DNA from: Azospirillum oryzae
GTDB taxonomy: Bacteria; Pseudomonadota; Alphaproteobacteria; Azospirillales; Azospirillaceae
DNA length: 64,000 nt
Assembly (NCBI RefSeq): GCF_900177515.1
Contig: NZ_FXAK01000007.1
Span: 852,501-916,500, forward strand
Reading direction: 5' to 3'
In this document: one piece after another, positions 45,742 through 54,379 of the stretch
How the letters are laid out: each line of letters begins with the position of its first letter
How positions within the stretch are numbered: position 1 is the stretch's first letter
Translations under genes and position numbers: made by a program
The notes under the pieces: model-generated
Database searches by the model: none
The model's input: only the letters and a program-made list of their open reading frames with translations
Told to the model about the DNA's origin: nothing

Positions 45742-47076
45742 CTACCCGCCGATTCGCACCGGCTCCGTATCCAGCCCGGCCGCCTTGCGGGCCTGTATGG
45801 TCGTGTGCTTCTCGACCATCATCAGTGCCTCGCGCATTTGGCGAAGTCGGCGCGAGCGGTCGTAGACGCGCGCGGTCACCCCATCGCTAGCATGACCCAG
45901 GATGCGCTTCTGCACCGCATCCGGCGTGTCGTATTCGCCGAGGATCGAGGCGCAGGTGCGGCGCAGATCGTGAGGTGTCCAGCGTCGGTCTTCCGCGTCA
46001 TGGTGACCCAGCTTGCCGGTTAGCAGCCGGGCGGCGCACGCGAGCCCGTCCACGGTGAGTGCGCCTGCGGTCTTTCCGCTTGGGCTGGGAAACAGGGGGC
46101 CATCCCCGCACGCTTGCTGGCGGCGGCGCAGGACGCTGAGCGCCAAAGGTGGAAGCGGCAGATCACGGCGCGCGGCCGCCGTCTTGCCGCCGAGAGCGGC
46201 CACCCGCAGCAGGACAAAGCCTATCTCGCTGTCCTCCTGAATGTCGGTGGCCTGAATGCGCAGCACCTCCCCGGCGCGCAAACCGAGCAGCAGCGCCAGG
46301 GCCATGGCGTCGAGCGTTTGCCGGCTTATCGGGCGGGTGCCGTCCGCTTCCCGCTGGTAGATCGTGCGGCCGTCCAGCAGACCGAGCGCCAAGGCGAGTT
46401 CGCCGAGTTCGCCGTCGCTCAGAATGCGGTCCCGCGAGCGTTCCGCGGCGGCCGATACCAGCAGCCGATCCGCCGTGCCGCGGGTGGGAAGCCATCCCTT
46501 ATCCTCCAGGTGCCGCCACAGCGCGGTGATCACGCTGCCCAGCCGGCGCGTCTGCACGCCTTTCTGCTTGGCCCTGGCTTGGCGCCGGGCCTCGCGGTCC
46601 ACCACGGCCGACAGCATGGCGCGATCGACGTCGGCCGGCGCGAGCTTGCCCAGCGCTGGCACGAGGTGGAGCTTCAGCAGCCGTTCCCGTTCTTTCCAGT
46701 AGCGTTCCGCCCGCCCGATCGCCTTCAGGTGCGCGATGTAGAGCGTGGCTGCGTCGGCCACCGTGCGGGGCTTCTCCAGGGCGAGTACGGCCCGCGTCTC
46801 GGCCGCCTTGGGGTCCCGGCCGCTGCGCGCCTCTGAGACGACGCGGCCGGCCGCCAGCCGCGCGTCCGACAGCGACACCGCGGGATAGGCGCCCAGCGCG
46901 ACGCGGCGCTGGATGCCCTTGCCGCCGCCTTCCGCGCGGACGCGGCAGCGCAAATACCACGTCTTGGTGCCGCTCGGATGGACCTGCAATTCGAGGCCGG
47001 CGCCGTCCCTCAGAATGGTGCGAATCCCGTCCTTGGCGCGGGCGTGGCGGATCGTCGTGTCGGTCAGTCTGGGCAT
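45742..47076 (-). CDS. int: Tyrosine site-specific integrase
   Basis: 444-residue phage/ICE-type integrase. The N-terminal arm-binding DUF4102 domain (about 1-95) begins LTDTTIRHARAKDG. The core-binding domain is about 105-205 and the catalytic domain follows. Active-site residues are R267 (LGLRAGE), H369 and R372 (HDLRR), H395 (LGHASDG) and Y405 (ARVYDRS), so it looks active. It lies 246 bases inside the right 42-bp repeat and is read inward, the usual place for the integrase of such elements. It most likely catalyses insertion into zapE. Confidence 0.93.
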   Translation of the reverse strand: MPRLTDTTIRHARAKDGIRTILRDGAGLELQVHPSGTKTWYLRCRVRAEGGGKGIQRRVALGAYPAVSLSDARLAAGRVVSEARSGRDPKAAETRAVLALEKPRTVADAATLYIAHLKAIGRAERYWKERERLLKLHLVPALGKLAPADVDRAMLSAVVDREARRQARAKQKGVQTRRLGSVITALWRHLEDKGWLPTRGTADRLLVSAAAERSRDRILSDGELGELALALGLLDGRTIYQREADGTRPISRQTLDAMALALLLGLRAGEVLRIQATDIQEDSEIGFVLLRVAALGGKTAAARRDLPLPPLALSVLRRRQQACGDGPLFPSPSGKTAGALTVDGLACAARLLTGKLGHHDAEDRRWTPHDLRRTCASILGEYDTPDAVQKRILGHASDGVTARVYDRSRRLRQMREALMMVEKHTTIQARKAAGLDTEPVRIGG

Positions 47077-47114
47077 GGCCGTTCTTAGACTGTCAGAAAT
47101 ACAGTCCGATAAAT

Positions 47115-47136
47115 GGTGTCACAGCCGGTGTCACAC
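47115..47136. other. Candidate integrase arm-type sites
   Basis: GGTGTCACA occurs at 47115-47123 and again at 47127-47135, twelve bases apart, and once more just inside the left end at 16742-16750 (all in the same orientation). Repeats of this kind near both ends of an integrated element are typical of integrase arm-binding sites. Confidence 0.4.
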
Positions 47137-47322
47137 AAATCGCGGATGCCAGGGGGTAGAGTGGCGAATCCAAGCGTAGTCCCGGCGGCCCAATCAGTCG
47201 CCTGCATGATGTCACGCGTTCCGGATTATCCTTGAAACTTCAGCCGCTTGCCGGCATATCAGATTCCGGCATTTCCAGCATTTTCCGGCCCTCGCGCTTA
47301 CCTCGCCGAAGGGACTGGAATA

Positions 47323-47373
47323 CTGATGGAGATGCAGAGCGAGGACTACCTGCAACGGCAGCATTTGACGTAA
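47323..47373 (+). pseudogene. attR and displaced original 3' end of zapE
   Basis: 47323-47364 is the exact second copy of the 42-bp repeat. It continues with TTGACGTAA, which in the zapE frame gives HLT and stop, the same last residues as the repaired gene. This is the original chromosomal tail of zapE, separated from its gene by the island. The chromosome resumes from here. Confidence 0.9.
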
Positions 47374-47537
47374 GCGCGGGCAGCCTGAAAGCTGTAACCC
47401 GCTTCGGCTTGCCGCTTAACGGGCGGTCAGTCATTGAGTTGAATGCCGCTCTCGCGAAATCGGCCTATGACGTGGATTATTTTGTATCGGCGCTCTGTTC
47501 ATGTCGATTGAAAGTAATCCATGGCGGGGCATTCACT

Positions 47538-48002
47538 ATGATGGCGCGCTTTATTGTGCTCGGCTGCCTGCTGGCAGCCGGGGGGGCCGGTTGCGTCCCA
47601 AGTCCACGCTTCGAGACGACGACGAACTATTTTTCACCGGTCAGCGAAGCTGGGAAACTTTGCGTAGCCCAGTGCCGGCAGGTACAGTCCATGTGTGAGT
47701 CCGCAAGAGAATTGGCTCTTCAAACCTGCCGGGCAGAGGGACTGACCCGTGCGCATGAGGATTATCGGGCTTATCTCAAGTCACTACCCAAAGACTTCAA
47801 TAGAAAGAAGATGAAGCGGCTCGAGGACTTTGAGCGGGAAATCAGCTGCTCCAGCAATCTTTACTGCTCATCTGATTACGATCAGTGCTTCAAATCCTGC
47901 GGCGGCCGGATCGAGCAGCAGACCTTTTGCGTCAAGGATTGCAAGCTGATGAAGCCGCCACAACCGGACGGGGTCGCGGTCGGACCGAAGACCACGCTCT
48001 GA
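47538..48002 (+). CDS. Cysteine-rich lipoprotein of unknown function
   Basis: About 154 residues (ATG at 47538 or 47541). Signal peptide MMARFIVLGCLLAAGGAGC with a lipobox (AGGAGC at about 15-20), so it is probably membrane-anchored. The mature part has ten cysteines in pairs (CVAQC, SMC, CRAEG, SCSSNLYC, CFKSC, FCVKDC), which suggests disulphide bonds. It lies in the chromosome just outside the island and converges on lipA, with a 42-base gap. No family was recognised. Confidence 0.75.
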   Translation: MMARFIVLGCLLAAGGAGCVPSPRFETTTNYFSPVSEAGKLCVAQCRQVQSMCESARELALQTCRAEGLTRAHEDYRAYLKSLPKDFNRKKMKRLEDFEREISCSSNLYCSSDYDQCFKSCGGRIEQQTFCVKDCKLMKPPQPDGVAVGPKTTL

Positions 48003-48044
48003 TCCCAGCGGTCCCGTCGAAGACTGCTGGGATCAGAGCAACGC

Positions 48045-48965
48045 TCAATCCTTCGCTCCCGCCCGCCGCCGCAGTTCCTCGAAATCGCGGCCGGCATGGT
48101 GGGAGGAGCGGGTCAGCGGGGTCGCCGACACCATCAGGAAGCCCTTCGCCCGCGCCACCGTGCCGTAGCGCTCGAACTCCTCGGGCGTGACGTGGCGGGC
48201 GACCGGGTGGTGGTTAGGGGTGGGGCGGAGATACTGGCCGATGGTCAGGAAATCCACCCCCGCCGCCCGCAGGTCGTCCATCACCTGCAGCACCTCCGCC
48301 GGCTCCTCGCCCAGCCCGACCATGATGCCGGACTTGGTGAAGATCGACGGATCACGTTCCTTGACCCGGTCCAGCAGGCGCAGCGAGCCGTAATAGCGTG
48401 CCCCCGGCCGCACATCGGCGTAGAGCCGCGGCACGGTTTCCAGATTGTGGTTGTAGACGTCGGGCCGGGCGTCCGCCACCGTCTCCACCGCCCCTTGCTT
48501 GTTGCGGAAATCGGGGGTCAGCACCTCCACCGTCGTGGTGGGGGAGGTCTCGCGCAGGCGGCGGATGCAGCGGGCGAAATGCGCCGCACCGCCGTCCGGC
48601 AGGTCGTCACGGTCGACCGAGGTGATGACGACATGGGCGAGGCCAAGCTCGCCCACCGCCTCGGCCAACCGGTCCGGCTCGTGGGGGTCGAGCGCGTCCG
48701 GCCGGCCGGTGGCGACGTTGCAGAAGGCGCAGGCCCGCGTGCACACGCTGCCCAGGATCATCACCGTGGCGTGCCGCTTGCTCCAGCATTCGCCGATGTT
48801 GGGGCAGGCGGCCTCCTCGCAGACCGTGTTCAGGCCGTGGCGGCGGACGAGCGACTGCGTGTCCTCGAACGCCGCCCCGCCGGGGGCGCGGGCGCGGAGC
48901 CAGGCCGGCTTCTCGGCCCGATGCTCCGGGCGGGCGGGCTTCATGTGCATCGCGGGCAGGGCCAT
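48045..48965 (-). CDS. lipA: Lipoyl synthase
   Basis: Radical-SAM enzyme that inserts two sulphurs into protein-bound octanoyl groups. The 306 residues start at 48965 ([10 protein letters not shown]). Auxiliary cluster cysteines lie in [13 protein letters not shown] and the radical-SAM motif in [10 protein letters not shown]; the R-S-S-Y/H end RSSHHAG is present. The ATG overlaps the stop of the butanediol-type dehydrogenase by one base (TGATG), so this copy belongs to the acetoin operon. It would keep the AcoC lipoyl domain modified when the operon is induced; a housekeeping lipA is probably elsewhere. Confidence 0.93.
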   Translation of the reverse strand: MALPAMHMKPARPEHRAEKPAWLRARAPGGAAFEDTQSLVRRHGLNTVCEEAACPNIGECWSKRHATVMILGSVCTRACAFCNVATGRPDALDPHEPDRLAEAVGELGLAHVVITSVDRDDLPDGGAAHFARCIRRLRETSPTTTVEVLTPDFRNKQGAVETVADARPDVYNHNLETVPRLYADVRPGARYYGSLRLLDRVKERDPSIFTKSGIMVGLGEEPAEVLQVMDDLRAAGVDFLTIGQYLRPTPNHHPVARHVTPEEFERYGTVARAKGFLMVSATPLTRSSHHAGRDFEELRRRAGAKD

Positions 48966-50080
48966 CAGTGGACAAGCTCCGGCTGTTCGGCCGCGGCAGT
49001 CGCCGCCTGCGGCTGCACGATGATCTTCACATTGCGGTCCTTGTGGGCGACCAACTCCTCGAAGCCGCCGCTGACGATGTCGTCCAGCGTGATGCGGCCG
49101 GTGATCAGCGGCTGCACGTCGATGCGGCCGTCGGCGATGAAGCGGATCACGTCGGCGAACTCGCCGTTGTAGGCCAGCGAGCCGATGACCTGCTTCTCGG
49201 TGGCGACGATCTCGAAAAAGTTGAAGGAGCTGGGCTCCTCGAAGATGCCGACCAGCACCGCCTTGCCGGCCTTGCGGATCACGTCGATGGCGAGCTTGGC
49301 GGTGTCGCGATGGCCGATGCACTCAAACGACACGTCGGCGCCATAGCCACCGGTCAGCACCTTGACCTCCGCCACCGCGTCGCACTCCTTGGGGTCGAGC
49401 ACGATGCTGGCGCCGACCTCCAGCGCCTTGGCCTTGCGGGCGGCGGACATCTCAAGGACGATGATCCGTCCGGCGCCCGCCGCCTTCGCGCACATGATGG
49501 TGCACAGGCCGATGGTGCCGGCGCCGACCACCACCACGGTCTCGCCGACGATGCTGCCGGCCTTCTTCACCGCGTGCATGCCGACCGCCAGCGGCTCGAT
49601 CAGGGCGCCGGCCTCGGTCGGGAAGCCGTCGGGCAGCTTGTAGAGCAGTTCGGCCGGAACATTGACCAGGCTGGCGAAGGCGCCGTTGTTCATCAGGCCG
49701 GTGAAGGCCAGCTTTTCGCAGATGTTGTACATGCCGTGCTTGCAGTAATAGCACTCGCCGCAATGCTGGCAGGCGTCGGCCGCCACCCGGTCGCCGACGC
49801 TGAAGCCGGTGACGCCCTCGCCCAGCGTCGCGATCTCGCCGCTGAACTCGTGGCCGAGGATGCATTGGCCCTTCAGGCCGGTCAGCGGGTGGGGGGTGTC
49901 GACGGGGATGAAGACCGGGCCGGCGACATACTCATGCAGGTCGGACCCGCAGATGCCGCACCAATGCACCTTGATCTGCACCCATCCCGCGGGCGGGGCG
50001 CCCGGCAGCGGCACGTCCTCGACCCGGATGTCTTTGCGGCCATGCCAGACGGCGGCCTTCATCGTGGAAATCGCATTCAT
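48965..50080 (-). CDS. Zinc-dependent 2,3-butanediol-type dehydrogenase
   Basis: Medium-chain zinc dehydrogenase of 371 residues. Catalytic zinc ligands lie in [11 protein letters not shown] and GHEFSGE. The structural zinc lobe has [18 protein letters not shown]. The Rossmann motif is [10 protein letters not shown], and ECIG and VGIFEE segments are typical of (R,R)-butanediol dehydrogenase. It would interconvert 2,3-butanediol and acetoin, feeding the AcoABC complex beside it. The position between the short-chain dehydrogenase and lipA supports this. Exact stereochemistry is inferred. Confidence 0.88.
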   Translation of the reverse strand: MNAISTMKAAVWHGRKDIRVEDVPLPGAPPAGWVQIKVHWCGICGSDLHEYVAGPVFIPVDTPHPLTGLKGQCILGHEFSGEIATLGEGVTGFSVGDRVAADACQHCGECYYCKHGMYNICEKLAFTGLMNNGAFASLVNVPAELLYKLPDGFPTEAGALIEPLAVGMHAVKKAGSIVGETVVVVGAGTIGLCTIMCAKAAGAGRIIVLEMSAARKAKALEVGASIVLDPKECDAVAEVKVLTGGYGADVSFECIGHRDTAKLAIDVIRKAGKAVLVGIFEEPSSFNFFEIVATEKQVIGSLAYNGEFADVIRFIADGRIDVQPLITGRITLDDIVSGGFEELVAHKDRNVKIIVQPQAATAAAEQPELVH

Positions 50081-50125
50081 GGTGTTGTCCTCCGGATTTT
50101 TATTATCGGCGTTCGGCGATGGCGG

Positions 50126-50911
50126 TCAGGCGAAGACCATCCCGCCATCGACCAGCAGGGACTGGCCGGTCATGAAATCGCTGTCGGACGAGGCGAGGAA
50201 GCGGGCGACGCCGACCAGATCGTCGGGCCGCGACGGCCGGCCCAGCACGGCGCCGGCGGCGAACATGTCGAAGGCCTCATTCTCCGACTTGGTGATGCCG
50301 GTGTCGCGGAAGCCCTGGTCGATGATCTTCCACATCTCGGTCGCCACCACGCCGGGGCAGATGGCGTTGGCGGTGATGCCGTCCTTGCCGAAGCCGCGGG
50401 CGGCGGCCTGGGTCAGGGCGACGACGGCGAACTTGCTGGCGGAGTAGTGGGCCAGCGGCTCGTAGCCCTGCTTGCCGGCGATGGAGGCGGTGTTGACGAT
50501 CTTGCCGCCGCCGCCCTGGCTCTTGAACGTCTTGATCGCTTCCTGCATGCCGATCAGCACGCCCAGCGCGTTGACGTCGTTGACCGTGTGCCAGTCGTCC
50601 TCGGTGATGTCGAGGAAGGGCTTGGTCTGGGCGATACCGGCATTGTTGAAGATCACGTCGAGCCGGCCGTGGGCCTTCACCGTCTCGTCGATCATGCGGC
50701 GGACGGCGGCGCGGTCGCGGACATCGACGGTGACGGCGATTGCCGTGCCGCCGGCGGCGCGGATGGCCTCCGCCACCTGTTGGGCGTCGGCCTCGGTGCG
50801 GTCGGCGATGGTGAGCTTTGCACCGTCGGCGGCGAGCGCCTTGGCGATGGTGGCGCCGATGCCGCGGCCGGCGCCGGTGACGATGATGCTCTTGTCCTTG
50901 AGATCAGGCAT
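50126..50911 (-). CDS. Short-chain dehydrogenase, probable acetoin/diacetyl reductase
   Basis: 261-residue classical SDR. The cofactor motif is VTGAGRGIG at the N-terminus, NNAG at about 91-94, catalytic S/Y/K in NTASIAG, YSASK (Tyr-Ser-Ala-Ser-Lys), and the C-terminal LLVDGGMVFA. The neighbours suggest reduction of acetoin or diacetyl in the 2,3-butanediol pathway. It begins 87 bases after acoC and is 45 bases before the zinc dehydrogenase. Confidence 0.85.
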   Translation of the reverse strand: MPDLKDKSIIVTGAGRGIGATIAKALAADGAKLTIADRTEADAQQVAEAIRAAGGTAIAVTVDVRDRAAVRRMIDETVKAHGRLDVIFNNAGIAQTKPFLDITEDDWHTVNDVNALGVLIGMQEAIKTFKSQGGGGKIVNTASIAGKQGYEPLAHYSASKFAVVALTQAAARGFGKDGITANAICPGVVATEMWKIIDQGFRDTGITKSENEAFDMFAAGAVLGRPSRPDDLVGVARFLASSDSDFMTGQSLLVDGGMVFA

Positions 50912-50998
50912 GAGCGGTCTCCTGCCGGCGCGCTGGCGGATGGCCGCACGCCGGTGGCGAGGGGTTCGGAATGGATCAAAGACGAGGCCGGTCGGGCC

Positions 50999-52123
50999 TC
51001 AGTTCGCCTTGGCGATGTGGTCCTTGAGCAGCGCGTTCACTTTGCCGGCCGCCTCCATCTGCACCATGTGGCCGGCGCCGGGGATGACGGCGACCTGTGC
51101 CGTGTTCGCCAACGCCTGGGCATGGTGGGCGGGGATGACTTGGTCCTCCTCGCCCCACACGACCAGCGTGGGCGTCCTGCCGTCCGCGATCCCGGACGCC
51201 AGCACGCTGGCCTGCCTACCGTCGGCGAACAGCGACGAAGACAGCGCCCGCAGCGCCTCGTCTACGCCGTCCAGCCGCTTGTACTTCAGGAGGTCGTCAA
51301 CCATCTGGCGGCTGACAAGGCCGCGGTCGGCGAACAGCGTCTCCAGGACCGGCTTCAGGTCGCGGCGCGATGTCGCACCGACGAAGCCCTGGATGTAGCC
51401 GTGGTCGATCTGCTCGCCCAGGCCGGCCGACGCGATCAGCGACAGCGACGCCACCCGGCCCGGCGCGTCGAGCGCGGTGCGCATCGACACCGCCCCGCCC
51501 ATCGAATGGCCGACGAAATGGGCGCGCTCCACCCCGACCGTGTCGAGGAAGCCCAGCACCGCCTTCGACAGGCCGGACAGGCTGGGATCGGCCATCTGCT
51601 TGGTCGACTGGCCGTGACCGGGCAGGTCGAGCGCATAGACGGTGGCGTTTTCCGCCAGAGCGTCGATGGTGAACAGCCAGTTGTCGAGGTCGCCGCCGAA
51701 GCCGTGGACCAGCAGCACGGTCGGCCCACCCTCGCCGCGCTTGGCGTAGCGGATGGTGCCGGCCGGGGTCTCGGCGGTGTGGTACTGCGGACCGGCCTCG
51801 GCCTCGCCGTCGTCTTCGCCGGCGGGGACGGCATAGGCGCTGATGAAGGCGTCGATGTCGTCGTCCGGCACGTCCGGTTCGGCCAGCACGGCGATCAGCG
51901 CCTTGACCGGATAGACGGTGCCGGGCTCGCCCAGCACCCGGCGCAGCACGCCGGTCTCTCCCGCCTCGACCACATTGGTGATCTTGTCGGTCTCGACCTC
52001 CAGCAGCTCATCGCCGATGGAGATGGTGGACCCCGGCCGCTTCAGCCAGCCGGTGACCTTGCCCTCCGACATGGACAGGCCCCATTTCGGCATGACGATG
52101 GGCTTGATGCGCTCGTTCAACAT
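50999..52123 (-). CDS. acoC: Acetoin dehydrogenase E2 component (lipoyl domain plus alpha/beta-hydrolase fold)
   Basis: 374 residues. Residues 1-85 are a lipoyl domain with the modified lysine in EVETDKITNVVE. The C-terminal part is an alpha/beta hydrolase with GHSMGG around residue 205 and a His in VIPGAGHMVQ, the domain organisation of AcoC rather than of the pyruvate dehydrogenase E2. It transfers the acetyl group from acetoin to CoA within the AcoABC complex. A palindromic repeat of about 110 bp separates it from acoB. Lipoylation could be served by lipA of the same operon. Confidence 0.9.
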   Translation of the reverse strand: MLNERIKPIVMPKWGLSMSEGKVTGWLKRPGSTISIGDELLEVETDKITNVVEAGETGVLRRVLGEPGTVYPVKALIAVLAEPDVPDDDIDAFISAYAVPAGEDDGEAEAGPQYHTAETPAGTIRYAKRGEGGPTVLLVHGFGGDLDNWLFTIDALAENATVYALDLPGHGQSTKQMADPSLSGLSKAVLGFLDTVGVERAHFVGHSMGGAVSMRTALDAPGRVASLSLIASAGLGEQIDHGYIQGFVGATSRRDLKPVLETLFADRGLVSRQMVDDLLKYKRLDGVDEALRALSSSLFADGRQASVLASGIADGRTPTLVVWGEEDQVIPAHHAQALANTAQVAVIPGAGHMVQMEAAGKVNALLKDHIAKAN

Positions 52124-52167
52124 GGAACTCGGTCTCCTGGGAATGCTTTTTTGATTGGGGCGTCACT

Positions 52168-52278
52168 TGCCCCCACCCCGACCCTCCCCCGCTGGGCGGG
52201 GGAGGGGGTTAAGCGCCTGTTCGGGAGGGGAGCGGAGTTCCCTCCCCTGCGAAGCGGGGGAGGGTTAGGGTGGGGGCA
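52168..52278. repeat. GC-rich palindromic repeat between acoB and acoC
   Basis: TGCCCCCACCCCGACCCTCC at the left (from 52168) is the inverted copy, with two mismatches over 25 bp, of the right end (to 52278). The middle holds further CCCTCCCC/GGGGAGGG pairs. Short mosaic palindromes of this kind are common between genes in alphaproteobacteria; here it could tune the acoB-acoC transcript. Confidence 0.75.
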
Positions 52279-52296
52279 TTCATGCCGGCGCCTACC

Positions 52297-53328
52297 TCAC
52301 GCTGCGATGCTGCGCGCCCCCTTGGGTGACAGCGTCCGCCGCACGGCGCCGGCGATGCTGTCGGCGCTGGGGACGTACAGATCCTCCAGCGAGGGCGCGA
52401 AGGGCACCGGCGTGTGCGGCGCCGTCACCATCTGGATGCCGGCCTTCAGCGCCCCGAAGGCGTTCTGGCCGACGAAGGCGGCGATGTCGGTGGCGAGGTT
52501 GCAGCGCGGGTGCGCCTCGTCCACCACCACCAGCCGGCCGGTGCGCTCGACGCTCTCGATGATGGTGTCCCAGTCGATGGGCGACAGGGTGCGCAGGTCG
52601 ATCACCTCCGCCTCGGTGCCGTCCTTGGCCAGGGCCGTCGCCGCCTCCATCGCGCGGTGGACGGTCAGGCCATAGCTGACGATGGTCACGTCGTCGCCGT
52701 CGCGCAGGACATTCGCCTCGCCGAAGGGGATGGCGTAGCTCTCCGCCGGAACCTCGCATTCCAGGCCGTAGAGGTTCTTGTGCTCGCAGAAGATGACCGG
52801 GTCGTTGTCGCGGATCGACTGGATCAGCAGGCCCTTGGCGTCATAGGCGTTGCTGGGGCAGACCACCTTCAGCCCCGGAATGTGGGTGAACAGCGGGGTC
52901 AGCATCTGCGAATGCTGGGCGGCGGCGCGGAAGCCGGCGCCGACCATGCCGCGGATCACCACCGGCGTCTCGGCCTTGCCGCCGAACATGTAGCGGAACT
53001 TGGCAGCCTGGTTGAAGATCTGGTCGAAGCAGACGCCCATGAAGTCCAGGAACATCAGCTCGGCCACCGGCCGCAGCCCGCAGGCGGCGGCGCCGATGGC
53101 GGCACCGATATAGGCGGACTCCGACAGCGGCGTGTCCATCAGCCGGTCGCCATGCTTGGCGTACAGCCCTTTGGTGACGCCCAGCACGCCGCCCCAGGCG
53201 TCTTCCTCGCCCTGGGCGCCGGTGCCGCCGACGATGTCCTCGCCCATGACGATGACGGTGGGGTCGCGGCGCATCTCCAGGTCCAGGGCCTCGTTGATCG
53301 CCTGCTTCATGCTGATCTTGCGGGACAT
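52297..53328 (-). CDS. acoB: Acetoin dehydrogenase E1 beta subunit
   Basis: Thiamine-diphosphate-dependent E1 beta of the acetoin dehydrogenase complex, 343 residues. The start is placed at 53328 (MSRKISMKQAINEAL), with GGAGG upstream; the frame is open beyond it without similarity. Signatures: VIVMGEDI, DTPLSESAYIGAAIGAA, PVAELMFLDF, HSQMLTPLFTHIPGLKVV and VVDEAHPRCN. It follows acoA after 35 bases. Confidence 0.92.
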   Translation of the reverse strand: MSRKISMKQAINEALDLEMRRDPTVIVMGEDIVGGTGAQGEEDAWGGVLGVTKGLYAKHGDRLMDTPLSESAYIGAAIGAAACGLRPVAELMFLDFMGVCFDQIFNQAAKFRYMFGGKAETPVVIRGMVGAGFRAAAQHSQMLTPLFTHIPGLKVVCPSNAYDAKGLLIQSIRDNDPVIFCEHKNLYGLECEVPAESYAIPFGEANVLRDGDDVTIVSYGLTVHRAMEAATALAKDGTEAEVIDLRTLSPIDWDTIIESVERTGRLVVVDEAHPRCNLATDIAAFVGQNAFGALKAGIQMVTAPHTPVPFAPSLEDLYVPSADSIAGAVRRTLSPKGARSIAA

Positions 53329-53363
53329 GTGTTTCCTCCGCGTTTGGCGTTTCTTGAATGGGC

Positions 53364-54347
53364 TCAGTAGGAGACGTAGACGTCGCGCAGCAGATCTTCC
53401 GCCACCGGCAGCGGTGCGTCCTTGGCGGCGCGCACCGCGTCCTCGATCAGCGCGTTGACCTCGCGGTCGATGGTCTGCAACTCGTCGCGGCCGATCACCC
53501 CGGCCTCGATCACCCGTTCCGACAGGATGGTCAGGCAGTCGCGGGACGCGCGGATCGCCTCCAGCTCGCCCTTGGCGCGGTAGGTCTGGGCGTCGCCTTC
53601 GAAATGGCCGTAGAAGCGGACCATGTTGCATTCCAGCAGCGCCGGGCCGCCGCCGTCGCGGGCGCGGCGGATGATCTCGCCGGCCGCCTCGTACACCGCG
53701 AAGAAGTCGGTGCCGTCCACCGTGACGCCCGGCATGCCGAAGCCGGTGGCGCGGTCGACGTAGCTGTCGCAGGACACCGCCCATTCCATCGCCGTGGATT
53801 CGGCATAGCCGTTGTTCTCCACCACGAAGACCACCGGCAGGTTCCACACCGCGGCGAGGTTCAGGCTTTCCAGGAAGGTGCCCTGGTTGGACGCGCCGTC
53901 GCCGACGAAGGTGATGCCGACGCCGCGGTCGCCGCGCACCTTGGCCGCCAGCGCCGCGCCGCAGATCAGCGGCGCGCCGGCGCCCAGGATGCCGTTGGCG
54001 CCCATCATGCCCTTGGACAGGTCGGCGATGTGCATCGACCCGCCCTTGCCCCGGCAGGCGCCGGTGGAGCGGCCGTAGATCTCCGCCATCATGGCGTGGA
54101 CGTCGACGCCCTTGGCGATGCAGTGGCCGTGGCCGCGGTGGGTGGAGGCGATGCGGTCGTTGTCGTTCAGGTGCATCATGATGCCGGTGGCGCAGGCCTC
54201 CTCGCCGGCATAGAGGTGGACGAAGCCGGGGATGTCGCCCTTGGCGAAATCGACGTGCAGCCGCTCCTCGAACTCGCGGATCGTCCGCATGGTGCGGTAG
54301 GCCTTCAGCAGCTCGTCCTTGCCGAGGGGGAAGGGATTCTGGGCCAT
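53364..54347 (-). CDS. acoA: Acetoin dehydrogenase E1 alpha subunit
   Basis: E1 alpha with the thiamine-diphosphate-binding fold, 327 residues starting MAQNPFPLGKDELL at 54347. Motifs include GEEACATGIM, HRGHGHCIAKG, GGSMHI and the diphosphate-binding GDGASNQGTFLESLN-to-NNGYAEST region. Oxidatively cleaves acetoin to acetaldehyde and an acetyl group passed to AcoC. The start is 32 bases after acoX. Confidence 0.93.
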   Translation of the reverse strand: MAQNPFPLGKDELLKAYRTMRTIREFEERLHVDFAKGDIPGFVHLYAGEEACATGIMMHLNDNDRIASTHRGHGHCIAKGVDVHAMMAEIYGRSTGACRGKGGSMHIADLSKGMMGANGILGAGAPLICGAALAAKVRGDRGVGITFVGDGASNQGTFLESLNLAAVWNLPVVFVVENNGYAESTAMEWAVSCDSYVDRATGFGMPGVTVDGTDFFAVYEAAGEIIRRARDGGGPALLECNMVRFYGHFEGDAQTYRAKGELEAIRASRDCLTILSERVIEAGVIGRDELQTIDREVNALIEDAVRAAKDAPLPVAEDLLRDVYVSY

Positions 54348-54379
54348 GAGGTGTTTTCTCCCTGCTTGATGTTTGAAGT

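Larger units (their letters stand above)
16710..47364. mobile_element. Integrated genomic island of about 30.6 kb in the zapE 3' end
   Basis: Bounded by the 42-bp direct repeats at 16668-16709 and 47323-47364, with a tyrosine integrase (45742-47076) directly inside the right end, reading inward. Content is accessory: restriction- and defence-like genes, plasmid partition and mobilisation genes, several IS elements and gene fragments, and base composition that varies from AT-rich (around 19.6-20 kb, 35.7-36.1 kb) to very GC-rich. The mating-pair genes of a conjugative element are absent apart from a VirB10-like fragment, so at most it was mobilisable. An excisionase gene was not recognised. 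Confidence 0.88.

Noticed and set aside
48968-52675. A 1235-residue open frame on the plus strand across the acetoin operon
   Set aside because: It lies antisense to clearly coding lipA, dehydrogenase and aco genes and has the low-complexity Asp/Val/Gly/His make-up of high-GC shadow frames.
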